A stretch of DNA of 64,000 bases from Hyphomonadaceae bacterium. Lineage in GTDB: Bacteria; Pseudomonadota; Alphaproteobacteria; Caulobacterales; Hyphomonadaceae. Each line of letters starts with the position of its first letter. Position 1 is the first letter of the stretch. Shown piece after piece: positions 1 through 11,264 of the stretch. Under the pieces are notes generated by a model. It had not been told where the DNA came from, did not search any database, and worked only from the letters and a program-made list of their open reading frames with translations. The position numbers and the translations under genes were made by a program. The stretch lies in NCBI GenBank assembly GCA_016714495.1, contig JADKDU010000007.1, forward strand, positions 124,001 to 188,000, given 5' to 3'.

Positions 1-414
1 CGCGCAGGTCGCCCGGTCGGTGCGCAGCACAGCGTCCTGTGTGAACGCCTTGATGTAAGCGTCACGGATCGCTTCGATATCGGCGGAGGCCTTCGCGCCG
101 CCATCGTGAAAGCGGATAAGCACGCGCGAGGGCTCGCGCTCGGTGATGTTGCGCTTTTCGGAGAACCAGAGCCCCTGCCCTTCGATGATGGTGAAGCCCT
201 CTTTCCACCGCGTTGCGACTTCCGAATCGACGAACTGACTGAATTCGAACCGCGACACCGATCCGTTGGGCCGCGCCATCCCGAGGAAGAGCATCGTCTC
301 CACCATCGGCTCGCCCGTCTGGCAGGCCGCCAGCGGCGCCAGCGCGCGGGTTTCGGGAACGCTGACACAGCCCGTGGCCGCCAGCACTCCCGCTATCGCG
401 ATAAGATGGCGCAT
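1..414 (-). CDS. DUF3574-type lipoprotein, cut by the window edge
   Basis: This is the 5' part of a gene that runs off the left edge; 138 codons are visible and the stop is not. The first 15 residues form a short hydrophobic export signal ending in AATGC, so Cys16 is the likely lipidation site and the protein would sit on the outer side of a membrane. The mature part shows MLFLGMARPNG (residues 41-51), WKEGFTIIEGQGLW (70-83) and REPSRVLIRFH (93-103), followed by a helix of the AIRDAYIKAF kind. I recall this pattern from DUF3574 proteins, whose function is unknown. The start is the only Met ahead of the signal peptide. The gene is divergent from typA, with about 200 bases between them in which I see no clear promoter. 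Confidence 0.75.
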   Translation of the reverse strand, partial: MRHLIAIAGVLAATGCVSVPETRALAPLAACQTGEPMVETMLFLGMARPNGSVSRFEFSQFVDSEVATRWKEGFTIIEGQGLWFSEKRNITEREPSRVLIRFHDGGAKASADIEAIRDAYIKAFTQDAVLRTDRATCA

Positions 415-616
415 CGAACTAATTCCCTGAAAGACCCTGCCGCCCGCCCAAGCGACCGGCCAATTCGCCCGCAATCGGCGCTAATAGCGTCCAAAACAGC
501 GCCTGTGACGGGTATTTCCAGCCGGAAACCGCTGCGGCGCCTCAGGTGCTCGCTTTATTCACAAAACCCCTGTATTGCGGCGCACAATTGAGACCTCCCC
601 CGGCAAAGAACCCGTC

Positions 617-2437
<1,821 letters not shown>

Positions 2438-2439
2438 GC

Positions 2440-2784
2440 TTGGCCGAGGCTTTTCCACCCTGCCCGGCCTGCAACTCCGCCCTGACCTATGAGGACGGGG
2501 CGATGCTGGTCTGTCCCGAATGCGCTCATGAATGGTCGCCCGCCGCGGCGACCGCGAGCGAAGCCGTGCGTGTCTATAAAGATGCAAACGGCAATGTCCT
2601 GCAGGACGGCGATACGGTTACCGTCATCAAGGACTTGAAGCTGCGCGGCTCTTCCGGTGTCGTGAAGCAGGGCACGAAGGTCAAGAACATCCGTCTCGTC
2701 GATGAAGACCACGACATCGACTGCAAGATCGAAGGCTTCGGCCCGATGAAGCTGAAGTCCGAGTACGTGAAGAAGCAGGCCTAG
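2440..2784 (+). CDS. phnA: PhnA/YjdM-family zinc-ribbon protein
   Basis: Small protein (114 residues) of the PhnA (YjdM) family. Despite the name it is not a proven part of phosphonate breakdown and its role is unclear. The N-terminus is a zinc ribbon, with CPAC near residues 8-11 and CPEC near 26-29. A C-terminal SH3-like domain carries the conserved QDGDTVTVIKDLKLRGSS and GTKVKNIRL segments and the usual KLKSEYVKK end. The start must be TTG 2440, 2 bases after typA, since the first ATG (2503) would cut off half of the zinc ribbon. The stop overlaps the stop of the convergent Lrp gene in the shared palindrome CTAG (2781-2784). Confidence 0.9.
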   Translation: MAEAFPPCPACNSALTYEDGAMLVCPECAHEWSPAAATASEAVRVYKDANGNVLQDGDTVTVIKDLKLRGSSGVVKQGTKVKNIRLVDEDHDIDCKIEGFGPMKLKSEYVKKQA

Positions 2785-3233
2785 GCCCGCTCGTCTTTCG
2801 GCGAGCCCATCACGATATAGCTCGTGATCGAGGCGACTTCCGGCACCTGACCCAGCACCTCGGTATGGAAGTGCTTGTAGGCGGCAAGGTCCTCGACCTC
2901 GACGCGTAGTATGTATTCGATCGCGCCGGTTACATTGTGGCACTCACGGACCTGCGGCGCGCTCGCCATCGCCTTCTCGAAATTACGCTGGTTGCGCTTG
3001 TGGTGCTCGGACAGGCCCACCGCGACATAGGCCGTAAACCCGCCACCCGTCACCGACCGGTTCACCACCGCGCGATAGCCTGCGATCACGCCCTCCCGTT
3101 CCAGCTCCTGCACGCGGCGCAAGCAAGCCGACGCCGACAGCCCTACCTTCTGAGCGAGATCAGCGTTCGTGGTCCGACCATCGAGCTGGAGTTCGCGCAA
3201 TATTCTGCGGTTTATGTCATCCATCTTCGTCAT
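2781..3233 (-). CDS. Lrp/AsnC-family transcriptional regulator
   Basis: DNA-binding regulator of the feast/famine family, 150 residues. The N-terminal winged helix-turn-helix begins MDDINRRILRELQLDGR and contains TNADLAQKVGLSASACLRRV as its recognition region. The C-terminal half is an effector-binding RAM domain with the family-typical VRECHNVTGAIEYILRVEV and GQVPEVASITSYIVM strands. The start is ATG 3233; ATG 3224 three codons inside is an equally good choice. It is divergent from a LysE-type exporter with a 72-base gap, the usual layout for an Lrp protein that controls amino-acid export in response to an amino acid. The effector cannot be read from the sequence. Confidence 0.93.
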   Translation of the reverse strand: MTKMDDINRRILRELQLDGRTTNADLAQKVGLSASACLRRVQELEREGVIAGYRAVVNRSVTGGGFTAYVAVGLSEHHKRNQRNFEKAMASAPQVRECHNVTGAIEYILRVEVEDLAAYKHFHTEVLGQVPEVASITSYIVMGSPKDERA

Positions 3234-3278
3234 TGATTGCAGAATTCCTCGCATCCAGCGCAAAAACGCAAGCACTTT

Positions 3279-3294
3279 GATAGCATGATAGCAT
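3279..3294. promoter_or_regulatory. Tandem GATAGCAT repeat between lrp and lysE
   Basis: The octamer GATAGCAT occurs twice head to tail in the gap between the divergent Lrp regulator and the exporter, 12 bases before the exporter ATG. Lrp-family proteins often bind repeated half-sites in such gaps, so this is a candidate operator or part of the exporter promoter. The evidence is position and repetition only. Confidence 0.3.
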
Positions 3295-3305
3295 ATTCTT
3301 GCGAA

Positions 3306-3926
3306 ATGTTGACCGCCGATCTCCTGACAGCCCTCGCAGCGTTCGCGTTCGTCTCCTCGATCACGCCGGGGCCGAACAATCTGATGCTCATGGCGTCGGG
3401 CACGAATTTCGGCTTCGTGCGCTCGATACCGCACATGCTCGGCGTCTCGGTCGGCTTCACGCTGATGATCGTTCTGGTCGGCGGCGGCCAGGCGCAGATC
3501 TTCGAGATCTATCCCGTCGCGCACGCCGTGCTGAAGTATGCGAGTTGCGCCTACCTGGTCTATCTCGCGTGGAAGATCGCGACATCAGCGCCGCCGGGCG
3601 CGAAAGGCGCCGCCGAGGAAAAGTCGCGGCCCCTGACGTTCGTGCAGGCCGCGCTGTTCCAGTGGGTCAATCCCAAGGCCTGGACAATGGCGCTGACCGC
3701 CGTCTCCGCCTACACCCTGCCCGCTGACCCCTTTATGAGCCTGCTGGTCGTCGCGGCCGTGTTCGGCGCGATCAACCTGCCCACGGTTAGCTCATGGACG
3801 CTGATGGGGATGCAGCTGCGCCGCTTCCTGAGCGATCCGCTCAGGCTACGCGTGTTCAACGTGACGATGGCGCTGGTTCTTGTCGCCACGCTTTATCCGG
3901 TCGCCTTCGGACCAACGCAGCACTAG
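3306..3926 (+). CDS. LysE/RhtB-family amino-acid exporter
   Basis: Inner-membrane exporter of about 206 residues, a normal length for the LysE/RhtB/ArgO superfamily. The N-terminal segment has the family signature SSITPGPNNLMLMASG, and FQWVNPKAWTMAL in the second half is the other conserved block. Five or six hydrophobic segments cover the protein. I chose ATG 3306 (MLTADLLTALAAF), which puts the first membrane helix at the usual distance from the N-terminus; upstream in-frame ATGs (3237, 3285) would overlap or crowd the divergent regulator's promoter. The neighbouring Lrp gene suggests control by an amino acid. The substrate is not predictable from sequence. Confidence 0.9.
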   Translation: MLTADLLTALAAFAFVSSITPGPNNLMLMASGTNFGFVRSIPHMLGVSVGFTLMIVLVGGGQAQIFEIYPVAHAVLKYASCAYLVYLAWKIATSAPPGAKGAAEEKSRPLTFVQAALFQWVNPKAWTMALTAVSAYTLPADPFMSLLVVAAVFGAINLPTVSSWTLMGMQLRRFLSDPLRLRVFNVTMALVLVATLYPVAFGPTQH

Positions 3927-3929
3927 GCG

Positions 3930-4466
3930 CTACTTCTCTGTCGCCGTGGCCCGCTCGCGCGACTCGCGAATCAGTTCACGCGCGCGCTCCGGGCCATGCA
4001 AGCCTTCGACCTTCACCCATTTGCCAGGCTCGAGATCCTTGTAGTGCTCAAAGAAGTGCACGATGCGCTCGACAACGATGTCGGGCAGGTCGGTATAGTG
4101 TTTTACCTTCTCGTAGTAGCGCGTGAGCCTGGGGTGCGGCACGGCGAGGATCTTCTCGTCCTGGCCCTTGTCGTCGGTCATCATCAGAACGCCAACCGGC
4201 ACCACGCGCACCACGCATCCTGGCACAAGCGCGCGGTTGCCGACCACCATCACATCGATGGGGTCGCCGTCGAGCGACAGGGTATGCGGAATGAAGCCGT
4301 AATTACACGGGTAACGCATCGGCGTGTACAGGAAGCGGTCCACGAACATCGCGCCGGACGCCTTGTCGATCTCGTACTTGATTGGTTCGCCGCCGAGCGG
4401 GACTTCAACCACGACGTTAACGTCTTCCGGCGGGTTGGGTCCGATCGCTATCTTCGAGAGGTCCAT
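3930..4466 (-). CDS. ppa: Inorganic pyrophosphatase
   Basis: Soluble family I inorganic pyrophosphatase, which hydrolyses pyrophosphate to two phosphates and so pulls biosynthetic reactions forward. The 178-residue protein has the metal-binding signature DGDPIDVMVVG, the substrate-contact segment VDRFLYTPMRYPCNYGFIP and the C-terminal VKVEGL strand. The start is ATG 4466 (MDLSKIAIG), preceded by an AGGA site; longer open frame upstream encodes nothing conserved. It converges with the LysE gene, leaving 3 bases between the two stops. Confidence 0.96.
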   Translation of the reverse strand: MDLSKIAIGPNPPEDVNVVVEVPLGGEPIKYEIDKASGAMFVDRFLYTPMRYPCNYGFIPHTLSLDGDPIDVMVVGNRALVPGCVVRVVPVGVLMMTDDKGQDEKILAVPHPRLTRYYEKVKHYTDLPDIVVERIVHFFEHYKDLEPGKWVKVEGLHGPERARELIRESRERATATEK

Positions 4467-4587
4467 CGTTTCGTCCTGTCGGCGGTCTGGGAAGGAATTG
4501 CTGTGACGTAACGGCGCCTGCAATATCGGGGCCTCCGACAATCGCAAGGTTAACTAGCAGCCCGCGCCGAAATCACGCGGGGTCCGC

Positions 4588-4800
4588 TCAGGCGGCGTTC
4601 GCCACGGCCTGAAGCATGGCCCTTGGATCGATGCGCTTGGCCAGAACGCCTGCTGTCCCGGCCTGCCTTTAGGCCTCGATCTGATCCGAGGGCACATTTG
4701 CGGTGTACGCGATCAACCGCGCGCCTGCATTTGGGCCGCTGCTCGCCCGCAATTTCGCCTGCGTTTCCAGGCCTCCTCTGCAATCAGGGCTGCCGTCTAT
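4588..4800 (-). pseudogene. Decayed receiver-domain fragment
   Basis: Read on the minus strand in one frame, this stretch gives GLETQAKLRASSGPNAGARL, then IAYTANVPSDQIEA, a TAA stop, then RQAGTAGVLAKRIDPRAML and a final TGA (4588-4590). That is the second half of a response-regulator receiver: the GLE helix after the phosphorylation loop, the I-A-x-T-A-N strand, and the lysine motif, with KP changed to KR. The phosphorylated aspartate half is missing and there is an internal stop, so it cannot work. It starts directly behind the stop of the intact receiver gene at 4803. It may be the relic of a second receiver once carried there, or of a duplication. Confidence 0.6.
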
Positions 4801-4802
4801 GG

Positions 4803-5336
4803 TCAAAGGCTGATCTGGTCAGGCCGGCGCGCCCGCTCCCGTAACGGCGCACGCGCCACTGCAAGGATAAGGTCCGCCGTGTCGATCGGCTTGCCGATGA
4901 TTGCGGTGACGCCCTGCACATCGGCAAGCTGCCGGCGCGCAATGGTCATGTTGGCGGTGCACACAACGACAGGCGTGTTCCGGTTGAGCGTGAGTGAGCG
5001 CATCTGTTGCGCCACCACCAGACCATTCACCTCCGGCATGACGAGATCGAGCACCACGACGTCGTAGCGACACATGTCGAGCCTGCGAAGCGCTTCCGAC
5101 CCCGAGCCGCACGTCTCCACATCGTGGCCGACGCTGGTGAGGATGGTGCTGAGAATGTCCAGATGGCGGTCATTATCGTCGACCACCAGCACGTTGCGCG
5201 CGGAGGCGACGCAGATCCATTCAGCGGCAGGTTGCGAGCTGCTCGAGGCATGGACTGAAGAAGATACGCCTCCGGTCGAGACGCCGACAGGCGCCGCGGT
5301 CTGACGTTCTCCTCTAGGAAGCGGTCGCGTTTCCAT
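4803..5336 (-). CDS. Single-domain response regulator
   Basis: Stand-alone receiver protein of 177 residues with no output domain. After about 45 unstructured Ser/Ala/Pro-rich residues the receiver starts at NVLVVDDNDRH. The metal-binding acids are at 53-54, the phosphorylation site is Asp97 in VVVLDLVMPEVNG, the switch Thr lies in VVVCTAN, and the conserved Lys149 is in IIGKPID. All key residues are present, so it should be phosphorylatable, acting through protein contacts as CheY or DivK do. The start is ATG 5336; the extra codons upstream (TTG 5375) look non-coding. The kinase partner is unknown. The closest receiver in this window by motif is the one at the end of the hybrid kinase at 41982. 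Confidence 0.88.
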   Translation of the reverse strand: METRPLPRGERQTAAPVGVSTGGVSSSVHASSSSQPAAEWICVASARNVLVVDDNDRHLDILSTILTSVGHDVETCGSGSEALRRLDMCRYDVVVLDLVMPEVNGLVVAQQMRSLTLNRNTPVVVCTANMTIARRQLADVQGVTAIIGKPIDTADLILAVARAPLRERARRPDQISL

Positions 5337-5470
5337 TTCCGCTGCCCGTACCCTGCGAGTTTGCACTCGCCCCAATAGGGAATCACTAGCACAGATGTGC
5401 CGTTAGCATAATTAACCTTTGAGGCATGCTTGCCAACCCGCCAGAACATCGGCCGGGTTCTCGTTTTCTA

Positions 5471-5490
5471 GGGGGCGGAGGGATGCCCCC
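5471..5490. other. Short GC hairpin downstream of argG
   Basis: GGGGGC and GCCCCC flank an 8-base loop in the gap between argG and the response regulator. No T run follows it on either strand, so I do not call it an intrinsic terminator. It may stabilise the argG mRNA end. Confidence 0.3.
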
Positions 5491-5506
5491 AAAAACCTGA
5501 AGCGTG

Positions 5507-6736
<1,230 letters not shown>

Positions 6737-6892
6737 GAGCAACTCCCGAGCGGATGGGACGGCGGATCGCGCGCTTATAGCCCCAAGCCGCCGCCCCGCA
6801 AGCGACACGCTGCCCCCAAAGCTGGCGCGCCTGCGCTTGCGTGCTAGTTTAGCGCAGAGCGGCGGGTTTCCCCGCCTGTTGGGGAGATCGCC

Positions 6893-7795
6893 ATGGTCTG
6901 GTTCGCCAGCATCGGCCGCCTGTTGCTCCGGCCTGTCGCAGCCGTCACGCTCGCGCTGACGGGATGGACAGCGCCCGCTCTCGCCCAGCCTGCCTTCTGG
7001 GTGGTGAAGGATGCCGACTCGACCATCTATCTTCTCGGCACCATCCATCTGCTAAAGCCCGAGACTGAGTGGCGCACGCCGAAACTCGACGCCGCCATCG
7101 CGGAGTCGAAAGAACTCTGGCTCGAACTGCCCACCACCGATGCGCAGGCCATGCAGGCCGAGATGATGGTTCTCGTTTCGCGCTACGGCCTCTCGCCTGC
7201 AGACCGCCTGACCAAGAAACTCACTGACGACGAAATCGCGACGCTGGACGAAGCCGCGCGCCTCGCCGGCCTCTCGGCCGGCCAGCTCGATGTCTTCCGG
7301 CCATGGTTCGCCGCGCTCACCATCTCCACCGCCGCCATGACGCGCGCGGGGTACGATCCTGCATCCGGCGTCGACAGCAAGATCGAAGGCGTCTTCCGGG
7401 CCCGCAACATCAAGCCGAAAGGCTTTGAGACAGCCGAGGAACAGATCAAGGTCTTCGCCGGCATGTCGCCCCAGCAGGAACTTGAGTATCTGCGCGAGAC
7501 GATGGAGGAGTATCAAGACGCGCCGACCGAGCTCGACACCATGGTCCGGCAGTGGTCCACCGCCGATCTTGCCGGCATGGAGGAACTCTTTGTCACCGAA
7601 ATGAAAGTTGAAGAGCCCGACCTTTACGCCGCCCTCCTCGTCAACCGCAACGCCAACTGGGTCATGAAGATCGAGGACATGCTGAAAGGCTCAGGCACGA
7701 GCTTCATCGCCGTCGGCGCCGCCCACCTGATCGGGCCTGACAGCGTCCTCGCCATGCTCGACGCGCGCGGCGTCAAGGCCGAGCGGGCCCAGTAA
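6893..7795 (+). CDS. TraB/GumN family exported protein
   Basis: Exported 300-residue protein of the TraB/GumN (TIKI-like) family, in which animal members are metalloproteases; the bacterial role is not settled. Residues 1-31 are a signal peptide ending in APALAQ. The family signature TIYLLGTIHLLKP follows at about 43-55, where the GTIH histidine is a predicted metal or catalytic residue. A matching C-terminal strand FIAVGAAHLIGPDSVLAML is also present. The start is ATG 6893 behind a clear GGGGAG site. It is convergent with the PiuC gene, with 2 bases between the stops, and is probably a one-gene transcript. Confidence 0.88.
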   Translation: MVWFASIGRLLLRPVAAVTLALTGWTAPALAQPAFWVVKDADSTIYLLGTIHLLKPETEWRTPKLDAAIAESKELWLELPTTDAQAMQAEMMVLVSRYGLSPADRLTKKLTDDEIATLDEAARLAGLSAGQLDVFRPWFAALTISTAAMTRAGYDPASGVDSKIEGVFRARNIKPKGFETAEEQIKVFAGMSPQQELEYLRETMEEYQDAPTELDTMVRQWSTADLAGMEELFVTEMKVEEPDLYAALLVNRNANWVMKIEDMLKGSGTSFIAVGAAHLIGPDSVLAMLDARGVKAERAQ

Positions 7796-7797
7796 GT

Positions 7798-8481
7798 TCA
7801 GACCTCCGCCCAGCGCCGCAGCAGGTTGTGATAGACAGCCGTAAGCCCCAGCACAGCCTGATGCGTGTCGCCCAGCTCGGCCCGCGTCTTTATGATCGAC
7901 TGGTCAAGCTGGTACAGCAGGGTGCGCGCCCCATCGTCTTTGACCATCGACTGGATCCAGAAGAACGACGCCCAGCGCGATCCGCGCGTGATCGCCTCGA
8001 CCCTATGCAGGCTGGATGCAGGATAGAGCACCATGTCGCCCGCTGCGAACTTGACGCTCTGCTCGCCATAAGTGTCTTCAATCACCAGCTCGCCGCCGTC
8101 ATAGTCGGCAGACTCGGTGAGAAAGAGTGTGGCGGACAGGTCGGTGCGCACACGGATGTTGGGTCCGGCGATGAAGCGGATCGCATTGTCGACATGCGCG
8201 CCGAACTTCATGCCGACATCATAGCGGTTGAACAGCGGCGGGAATACGCGAAACGGAACCGCTGCCGAATTGAACCCCTGCGACCGACCCAGCGCGCGCA
8301 ACACGATCTCGCCCAGCGCCCGCGCCTGCGGCGCATCTTCGGGAACCTGAAGATTATGCTTGGCGATGGCCGACTGCGCGCCAGCCGTGATCTTGCCGTC
8401 CACCCATTTCGCGTCTTCGAGAACGGAGCGGCAATGCGCCACCTCCTCTTTCGTCAGCACGGATTCAACCTTGACCAGCAT
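7798..8481 (-). CDS. PKHD-type Fe(II)/2-oxoglutarate hydroxylase (PiuC/YbiX)
   Basis: Cytosolic non-haem iron dioxygenase of the PiuC/YbiX family, 227 residues. The iron ligands are visible as His96 and Asp98 in GAHVDNAIR and His159 in PASSLHRVEAITRG, and the nearby Arg residues would hold 2-oxoglutarate. Family members are regularly found beside a siderophore receptor gene (fiu-ybiX in E. coli, piuA-piuC in Pseudomonas), and the same holds here with the TonB receptor at 8570. The start is ATG 8481 with GGAG before it; a TTG four codons upstream is less likely. The gene is separated from the receptor by a hairpin, so it may get only part of the receptor's Fur-controlled transcription. Confidence 0.93.
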   Translation of the reverse strand: MLVKVESVLTKEEVAHCRSVLEDAKWVDGKITAGAQSAIAKHNLQVPEDAPQARALGEIVLRALGRSQGFNSAAVPFRVFPPLFNRYDVGMKFGAHVDNAIRFIAGPNIRVRTDLSATLFLTESADYDGGELVIEDTYGEQSVKFAAGDMVLYPASSLHRVEAITRGSRWASFFWIQSMVKDDGARTLLYQLDQSIIKTRAELGDTHQAVLGLTAVYHNLLRRWAEV

Positions 8482-8516
8482 GGGCCGCTCCAATCAGGCG
8501 CATTCATAAGAAAGGA

Positions 8517-8540
8517 GGGACGGACCCATGGGCCCGTCCC
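8517..8540 (-). terminator. Hairpin between siderophore receptor and piuC
   Basis: An 11-bp stem (GGGACGGGCCC on the transcribed strand, one G-T pair) with a tiny loop lies between the receptor stop and the PiuC start. It is followed by TCCTTTCTTA, a weak T-rich tail. It could be a leaky terminator that lowers PiuC expression relative to the receptor. Confidence 0.5.
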
Positions 8541-8569
8541 AGGCAAGAGGCATGATCCAGGGGAGGATT

Positions 8570-10894
8570 TTAATAGACCACGCCGAGGGTTGCGATGAAG
8601 GTGCGGCCCTGGCCCGGTATGACCCGGTTGCCGTGCACCTGTGCATAGTAGGTTTCGTCGGACAGATTGTAGCCGTTGAGCGACAAGCGAAAGCGATCCC
8701 AGGAATAAGACAAAAGACCATCAAGCGTCGTGTAGCCCGGCGCGACGGCGGTGTTGCCGACGTTGAGGAAGACATCGTCCTGATAGGTCACGCCGCCGCC
8801 AACTTCGAGGCCCAGCAGCCCGCCGGTGAAGTTGTAGGTGGTCCACAGGCTCGCTGCGGTTTCCGGTGCGAAGTTTGTCTTGTTGCCGACAACCGAGATC
8901 GCCGTCGCGCCGCCGAGCGGCGTGAAGGTGCTGGTCGAGTCGGTGATTTCCGCGTCGACATAGGTGAAGCTGGCATTGACCGACCATTCGTCGGTAATCG
9001 CGCCGGCCACGCCGAGTTCGACACCGCGCAGCTCAAGGCTGTCGCCCGAAGTGACGATCGTGTTGGAGACCGGGTCGATCTCCTTGGCGTTCTCCTTCTT
9101 CGTCCGGAAGATGGCGCCTTGCAGCTGCAAGCGGTCGTCGAACAGGGCGATACGAGCGCCCGCTTCGATGTTGGTATTCTCTTCCGGATCGAGATCCTGC
9201 GTGCCGATGGAGGATCCAGCGCCCGGTCCAGCGATCGTGTCGCCGTTGGCGACCGACACGCCCGGCGGACGAGCGGACGATGAATACGACACGTAATAGC
9301 TCTGACCTTCCGCCGGCTCGAAAATTACGCCGACCTGCGGGGTGAGGAAGTCGGTGTTGGAGCTGGTGCGGCAACCAACGCCCGCTGCGATCGTCGCTCC
9401 CCTGCAGGCGGCGGCGGCGTTCCTGGTCGTCGCAGTCTGATCGACCTCATAGTAGGCTTGGCGCACTCCGGCAGTGACAGACCACTGGTCGGTTAGCCAG
9501 AGACGATCGCTGACGAAAACGGAGACATCCTTTGCCGTGGTGTAGCGCAGGCTGGTCGGAACCGGATTGATCGTCGGCAGGTTGCCCAGCTGTGGGTTCA
9601 GCAAATCCTTTGTCGTGTCGCGCGTGTCGTAGGCGAAACCGTTGCGGTCGTTGTCCTGCCAGGAAACATCCGAGCCGACCATGAACGCGTTACGCAGCCC
9701 GCCGATCGACGCCGTCAGCGACAGCGTCGTGATGTTCTGCACACCCTGCGTGTCCTGCTCGTAGGGACCAGGGCCGCCCACCGATCCGACCGGAACCGTG
9801 GCGGCGTTGCCGTCTGTAAGGTTTGTCGTGCAAGTCGCGTTGCAAGTGGTCGGGGTGTATTGCGAATACCGCTGATAATAACCGTACTTGGTGTCGCTGG
9901 TCACCCTCGCCCAGCTGTTGATGTCGTGCCGCACGCGCACCGTGAATGTGTCGACGACGCTGTCGTCGATGTCGCCAGCAAAACCGTAGTAGTTTTTCGG
10001 ATCAACACCCAGCTCGCTGACCGGAATTGCCCGCGCGGTCGTTGTCGCGGCCGTTGTCGGAATGCCGTAGTCGGGCGCCTTCTCTTCATCCTGGTGCAGG
10101 TACGCTGCGGTGATCGTGGTCGGCGTGCCGAGCCCGAAGGCGATCGACGGCGCGACGCCCCAACGCTCCGAGTAAACGCGGTCGCGCCCGGTATTCTCGT
10201 TCTGGTGGAACATGCCGGCGACACGGGCCGCGACGCCATCGCCGATATTCTGGTTCCAGTCGCCGGTGACGCGCGCGTATTCACCATCGCCGATCGCGAC
10301 GGACGCATTGCCGGACGTGTCTGCAAACGGTGTCTTCGAGGTGGTGTTGATGCCGCCGCCGGCTGCACCACGGCCGAAGGCCGAGGCCGAAGGGCCTTTG
10401 AACACTTCTACCTGACCATAGTTGAACGAGTCGCGCGTAAACACGCCGAAGTCGCGAAGGCCATCGGTGAAGACGTCGTTCTTGGCCGACAGACCGCGGA
10501 TGAAAAACTGGTCGCCGCTCATGACGCCGCCTTCACCGATCTGCGTTGTGATGCCGGGCACATTGCGTAGCGCCTGTTCGAGCGAAGCAACGCCCTGCTC
10601 CTGCAGCGTTTCACCGTTGATGACGTTCACGACCTGGGCGGCGTTCTCGATATCGACCGTTGCAACCGAAGACTGGACGCGGCGGCCGAGCACATAGACG
10701 CGATCGCGCTCGCCCTCTTGTCCGGAGGATTGGGCGGTTTGTGGCTGATCGTCATCGGCGGTCGGCCCGTCGGGTGCAGCCTGGGCGAAAGCCGGCATGC
10801 CGCCCGCCGCCATTGCCAGCATGAGCGCGAACCCGGCGCCCGTGCGCAACCCCTTAAGACCCGCCTGTCGCCCGGAGACGAATTCCTCTGACAT
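8570..10894 (-). CDS. TonB-dependent (catecholate-type) siderophore receptor
   Basis: Outer-membrane receptor of 774 residues that would take up a ferric siderophore with energy from TonB. A signal peptide ends around AFAQA (residue 38). The plug domain follows, with VVNVINGETLQEQGVASLEQ, the NVPGITTQIGEGG segment and FIRGLSAKNDVFTDGLRDFG. The large beta-barrel ends in the TLGVVY aromatic terminus expected for BAM insertion. Strongest resemblance by pattern is to Fiu/PiuA-type catecholate receptors, and the PiuC hydroxylase next door supports this. The start is ATG 10894 (MSEEFVSGRQ) behind GGGGAAG. A probable Fur box lies about 80 bases upstream. The siderophore itself cannot be named. Confidence 0.93.
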   Translation of the reverse strand: MSEEFVSGRQAGLKGLRTGAGFALMLAMAAGGMPAFAQAAPDGPTADDDQPQTAQSSGQEGERDRVYVLGRRVQSSVATVDIENAAQVVNVINGETLQEQGVASLEQALRNVPGITTQIGEGGVMSGDQFFIRGLSAKNDVFTDGLRDFGVFTRDSFNYGQVEVFKGPSASAFGRGAAGGGINTTSKTPFADTSGNASVAIGDGEYARVTGDWNQNIGDGVAARVAGMFHQNENTGRDRVYSERWGVAPSIAFGLGTPTTITAAYLHQDEEKAPDYGIPTTAATTTARAIPVSELGVDPKNYYGFAGDIDDSVVDTFTVRVRHDINSWARVTSDTKYGYYQRYSQYTPTTCNATCTTNLTDGNAATVPVGSVGGPGPYEQDTQGVQNITTLSLTASIGGLRNAFMVGSDVSWQDNDRNGFAYDTRDTTKDLLNPQLGNLPTINPVPTSLRYTTAKDVSVFVSDRLWLTDQWSVTAGVRQAYYEVDQTATTRNAAAACRGATIAAGVGCRTSSNTDFLTPQVGVIFEPAEGQSYYVSYSSSARPPGVSVANGDTIAGPGAGSSIGTQDLDPEENTNIEAGARIALFDDRLQLQGAIFRTKKENAKEIDPVSNTIVTSGDSLELRGVELGVAGAITDEWSVNASFTYVDAEITDSTSTFTPLGGATAISVVGNKTNFAPETAASLWTTYNFTGGLLGLEVGGGVTYQDDVFLNVGNTAVAPGYTTLDGLLSYSWDRFRLSLNGYNLSDETYYAQVHGNRVIPGQGRTFIATLGVVY

Positions 10895-10969
10895 TTCTGC
10901 TTCCCCGATTTTCGCGATGTAGTTGCGAACGATTTGCAAGAGCGGGTCGTCTACGCTGGGGAATATGCG

Positions 10970-10994
10970 ATTGCAAGTGCTTCTCATTACTATT
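10970..10994 (-). promoter_or_regulatory. Probable Fur box upstream of siderophore receptor
   Basis: The stretch TTGCAAGTGCTTCTCATTAC, ending in TATT, has the look of Fur-regulated siderophore-receptor promoters. The best 7-1-7 alignment matches about 9 of 14 consensus positions. It lies 76-100 bases before the receptor ATG, and a fur gene is in this window (22777). No binding data can be drawn from sequence alone. Confidence 0.6.
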
Positions 10995-11067
10995 CATCGG
11001 AAAATGCATGGGCATGCGATTTCGTCGCACACTCACGGGCTGCGCGATCCAGTGCGCTGAATTGTAA

Positions 11068-11103
11068 AGAAAAAAGCGCCGGTCTCTTGAGGAGACCGGC
11101 GCT
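11068..11103 (-). terminator. Strong intrinsic terminator after the 37-residue peptide gene
   Basis: A perfect 12-bp stem (AGCGCCGGTCTC / GAGACCGGCGCT, 5-base loop) is followed on the minus strand by TTTTTTCTT. It ends the transcript of the small gene at 11265 and shields the receptor promoter, which lies just beyond it. Confidence 0.88.
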
Positions 11104-11264
11104 AGGCAGCGTCGAGAACGATTGGGGAGGAGAGAGATCGTTCCGCGCGAGGCGCCTTGCGGCGCCGAGAGAGAAAGTCGCGGGAAGCGGCGCCGTAGGG
11201 GGCTTCCGAGGGGGATATCGGCCCCGGCAGCCAGCTTCCCGTATAAGGTCGTTTCAGACCGCTC
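11104..11264 (-). other. Structured 3' untranslated stretch or candidate small RNA
   Basis: Between the stop of the small membrane peptide and its terminator lie about 160 bases with no open frame of note. They contain several short inverted repeats, for example GAACGAT with ATCGTTC, and GGCGCC repeated on both sides of a small loop. This is long for a 3' untranslated region of a 37-codon gene. A small RNA processed from this mRNA is possible but unproven. The rest of the gap to the receptor start (10895-11067) holds the Fur box and otherwise nothing I recognise. Confidence 0.35.
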
